Shown: piece after piece, positions 62,166 to 64,000 of the stretch | Layout of the letters: each line of letters opens with the position of its first letter | Position numbering within the stretch: the stretch's first letter is position 1 | NCBI GenBank assembly: GCA_040767925.1 | Contig: JAXGNN010000002.1 | Coordinates: 62,001-126,000 of the forward strand | Direction of reading: 5' to 3' | DNA length: 64,000 bases | DNA from: Phil1 sp040767925 | GTDB taxonomy: Bacteria; Bacillota; Clostridia; Christensenellales; CAG-138 | Notes under the pieces: model-generated | Seen by the model: the letters and a program-made list of their open reading frames with translations, nothing else | Databases searched by the model: none | What the model was told of the DNA's origin: nothing | Translations under genes and position numbers: made by a program

Positions 62166-63485
62166 TTAGTTCATCAACTCAAAATTCTTAACCAGTTCTT
62201 CCGGACCAAAGCCCCATACCTTTAACGCAGCCATTAGCTCCTCGTGAGTCTCAGCGTATTCGCGGAGGGAAATACCCTGCAAAGTTGCGTCGATGGCCTG
62301 GCGCATACCCTTTGCGCCTGCGCGGCTGCCCATAGGATGTCCGTGCACGCCACCACCTGCCGCAAGACAGATATCCTGCCCCATCATTTTCATGATCGCT
62401 GGAACTGCTGGGGGAATGGTGCCGCCACCGGGGAGGGCCAAGGTAGGCTTCAAGCCATACCAATCCTGTGTAAACGCATGAACAACACGGGTCAAAGGCA
62501 GGCGTGCAGACGGGAACTTGCCAACAGGATTACCCCAGATATGCATATCCGCACCGGCAAGTCGGGACAGACGGCCAATCATGGTCATGGCGTCCACACC
62601 GGTGTAGGGTGCAGCGACCAACACGCCGGAAAAGTCAACGTGGGCCAATACCGGCACGTTGATATTAGGATCCTCAGCGATCATGCGCGCTGCTGGGAAT
62701 CCTACGGTGTAATAGTTGATCATCAACGCGTTGGCGCCATACTCCAATGCGCGGTAGGCGTTCTCCTTTAGATTCGCTGCATCAGAAGTGATATTTACTG
62801 TATATAGGGTGTGCTCACCGGTTTCTTCATAAGCCTGTCGCTCCTTTTCCATGAATTTGGTTATACGCTCCTTCATGGGGCAAAAGGGCATGTCGGCGCT
62901 GAGCAATTCGTCATCCTTAACGATGTCCACGCCACCTACAGCCGCTTCATAGAACAATTCCGCACCTTCATCGGGCGTCCAGCTTATGCAGGGCTTGATC
63001 ATGCAATTCAGCAGAGGACGATCGTGGACATCCAGCAAGTCGCGTATGCCGGGGATGCCGAATTTAGGGCCTTTGAACTTGCTTACGAATTCTTTCGGCA
63101 GGGCAAGATCGATAAGCTTCAACTTTCCGGATGAGGCGATGTTACCTATTACAGTGCTGAGCAGCATGGATATATCGCCGGAAAAGTTGTTCATGGGGAA
63201 ACCGATCTGCACGACATAGATATGTTCTTCCGTGGGGTGGCACAGATCGATGGGGGGCATCTCATAAATGCTCAACACTTTACCGCCGTATTGTTTTTTC
63301 TTTTCCTTGGTTTCGTACTTGACCTTTGTCCAAGTGCCTGTGGTTTGCTCGTCGGCAATGGCCATCATGTATCTTTCCACGTCTTTTGTCGCGCAAATGA
63401 TTTGATAGGTCGCCACGATGTAGCCCTTTTCGAATTCCACCTCGGGGAAGCCATAGAGCATGTTGTAGTCCTGATACGTTTGCAT
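62166..63485 (-). CDS. RuBisCO-like protein (form IV, 439 aa)
   Basis: GGAGG lies seven bases before ATG 63485. The alpha/beta-barrel motif GGVDIVKDDE keeps the carbamate Lys190 and Mg2+ ligands Asp192/Glu193. The first active-site Lys is kept (K164 in MIKPCIS), but the second is Cys166 where RuBisCO has Lys. The loop-6 Lys is missing. The phosphate site AAGGGVHGHPMGSRAGAKGMR is present. So it can bind a Mg2+-enolate of a phosphorylated substrate but cannot fix CO2. Close relatives include MtnW (enolase of methionine salvage) and OiaX-type transcarboxylases of apiose/isoapionate breakdown. HVDFSGV and PGGGTIPPAVP differ from the MtnW residues HPAFSG and PSAGIHPG. Substrate unknown. Confidence 0.92.
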   Translation of the reverse strand: MQTYQDYNMLYGFPEVEFEKGYIVATYQIICATKDVERYMMAIADEQTTGTWTKVKYETKEKKKQYGGKVLSIYEMPPIDLCHPTEEHIYVVQIGFPMNNFSGDISMLLSTVIGNIASSGKLKLIDLALPKEFVSKFKGPKFGIPGIRDLLDVHDRPLLNCMIKPCISWTPDEGAELFYEAAVGGVDIVKDDELLSADMPFCPMKERITKFMEKERQAYEETGEHTLYTVNITSDAANLKENAYRALEYGANALMINYYTVGFPAARMIAEDPNINVPVLAHVDFSGVLVAAPYTGVDAMTMIGRLSRLAGADMHIWGNPVGKFPSARLPLTRVVHAFTQDWYGLKPTLALPGGGTIPPAVPAIMKMMGQDICLAAGGGVHGHPMGSRAGAKGMRQAIDATLQGISLREYAETHEELMAALKVWGFGPEELVKNFELMN

Positions 63486-63627
63486 GGTGAATCCTCCGGA
63501 ATTTAAATGTGAATTAGCGAGTCAACTAGATTATGAAACCCGGACTTTTTTCATTAAGGAGGTTAGAGACGATGAACGGGTTGTCGACCTTTCGATACAC
63601 CGCGTGGCTCAATCCCCTAAAAAGCGC

Positions 63628-64000
63628 TTACATATCATAAAGCTTGGCAAATGTATCCTTTAATGCGGGATACAGCTCCTTCCAAAGCTTATAATAGCGC
63701 TCATATACGGCCACGTTCTCTGGAATCGGTTCGAAAGTGCGTTCAAATTGAACAAAGCTGTCGATCTCGTCCGCTTTGCAAATGCCCATGCCCACCGCAA
63801 CGATAGCGGCGGAACCGATGGCACCAGAATGTCTGCAATTGCTTGGACGAACCACCGGCGTGTTCAATACATCTGCCATCATCTGCATCCAGTGATCGCT
63901 TTGCGAGCCGCCGCCGATGGAGGCAACCTTATTCGGCCATTTGCCGATGTCTTGCTTATAATAATCCATCTGCATGCGCAGGCTGTAACAGATACTCTCC
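63628..64000 (-). CDS. FGGY-family carbohydrate kinase, C-terminal part
   Basis: The frame is open to the window edge; 123 residues are present, starting ESICYSLRMQMDYY. VASIGGGSQSDHWMQMMADVLNTPVVRP is the conserved FGGY phosphate/ATP-binding segment, followed by SGAIGSAAIVAVGMG as in xylulose- and gluconate-kinase-like members. It phosphorylates the entry sugar or polyol of the pathway. It is the first visible gene of the cluster, 142 bases before the RuBisCO-like gene. Confidence 0.88.
   Translation of the reverse strand, partial: ESICYSLRMQMDYYKQDIGKWPNKVASIGGGSQSDHWMQMMADVLNTPVVRPSNCRHSGAIGSAAIVAVGMGICKADEIDSFVQFERTFEPIPENVAVYERYYKLWKELYPALKDTFAKLYDM

Overview
The window reads as chromosome of a GC-rich, spore-forming-lineage Clostridia member. 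The evidence is spo0A, the sporulation pair yabP-yabQ upstream of a divIC/ftsB-type gene, a zinc-type ribosomal protein L31 next to rho, a BioY biotin importer, strong AGGAGG ribosome binding sites, and a sortase-anchored surface protein. No rRNA, tRNA, CRISPR array or transposase was seen. Calls come from reading translations and motifs by eye; no database search was possible.

Layout. 1-690: 3' end of an EamA/DMT transporter and a perfect bidirectional terminator. 700-30660 (minus): an operon of a membrane-anchored TPR protein followed by one giant gene of about 28.5 kb (about 9,508 residues). It encodes a signal peptide, an RTX-like GGxGxD block, InlB-B-like repeats, thousands of residues of LktA/filamentous-adhesin-like Gly/Ala/Val repeats, a long non-repetitive Tyr-rich region, an Ala/Glu coiled coil and a C-terminal LPQTG anchor. 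30.9-34.4 kb: a tight operon of a zinc-ribbon membrane protein, a DUF5685 protein and a J-domain protein, then a phosphohexomutase. 34.7-38.5 kb: a GNAT enzyme, a Spo0A whose phospho-acceptor Asp is Glu, a cluster of DnaA-box sequences, BioY, and yabP-yabQ-divIC. 38.8-52 kb: mostly housekeeping genes (rho with a prion-like insert, rpmE, a KamA-type radical SAM enzyme, dsdA with a TauE permease, argS, serS, a membrane XRE regulator, an M32 carboxypeptidase, a DnaD-like protein, a GNAT enzyme).

52-57.6 kb is a surface and signalling segment. It holds a CAP-domain lipoprotein with a Thr-Pro-Lys stalk, a 55-residue protein with a strong ribosome binding site, a leucine-rich-repeat lipoprotein, and a two-gene operon of a small HTH protein and a transmembrane Ser/Thr kinase. 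The kinase ectodomain resembles that of the LRR lipoprotein, so the three genes look like one sensing system.

From about 57.7 kb to the end the DNA is visibly more AT-rich and the genes look acquired: a 23-codon leader-like ORF and a GyrI-like protein, then a minus-strand catabolic cluster. That cluster encodes an FGGY kinase (cut by the window end), a RuBisCO-like protein, a class III aminotransferase, a class II aldolase-fold protein and an MtnX-like HAD phosphatase. It resembles a re-wired methionine-salvage type route acting on an unknown phosphorylated sugar-like substrate.

The best candidates for undescribed biology are the LRR lipoprotein/HTH/kinase system, the RuBisCO-like-protein cluster, the giant LPXTG protein with its TPR partner, and the Glu56 Spo0A beside a DnaA-box cluster.
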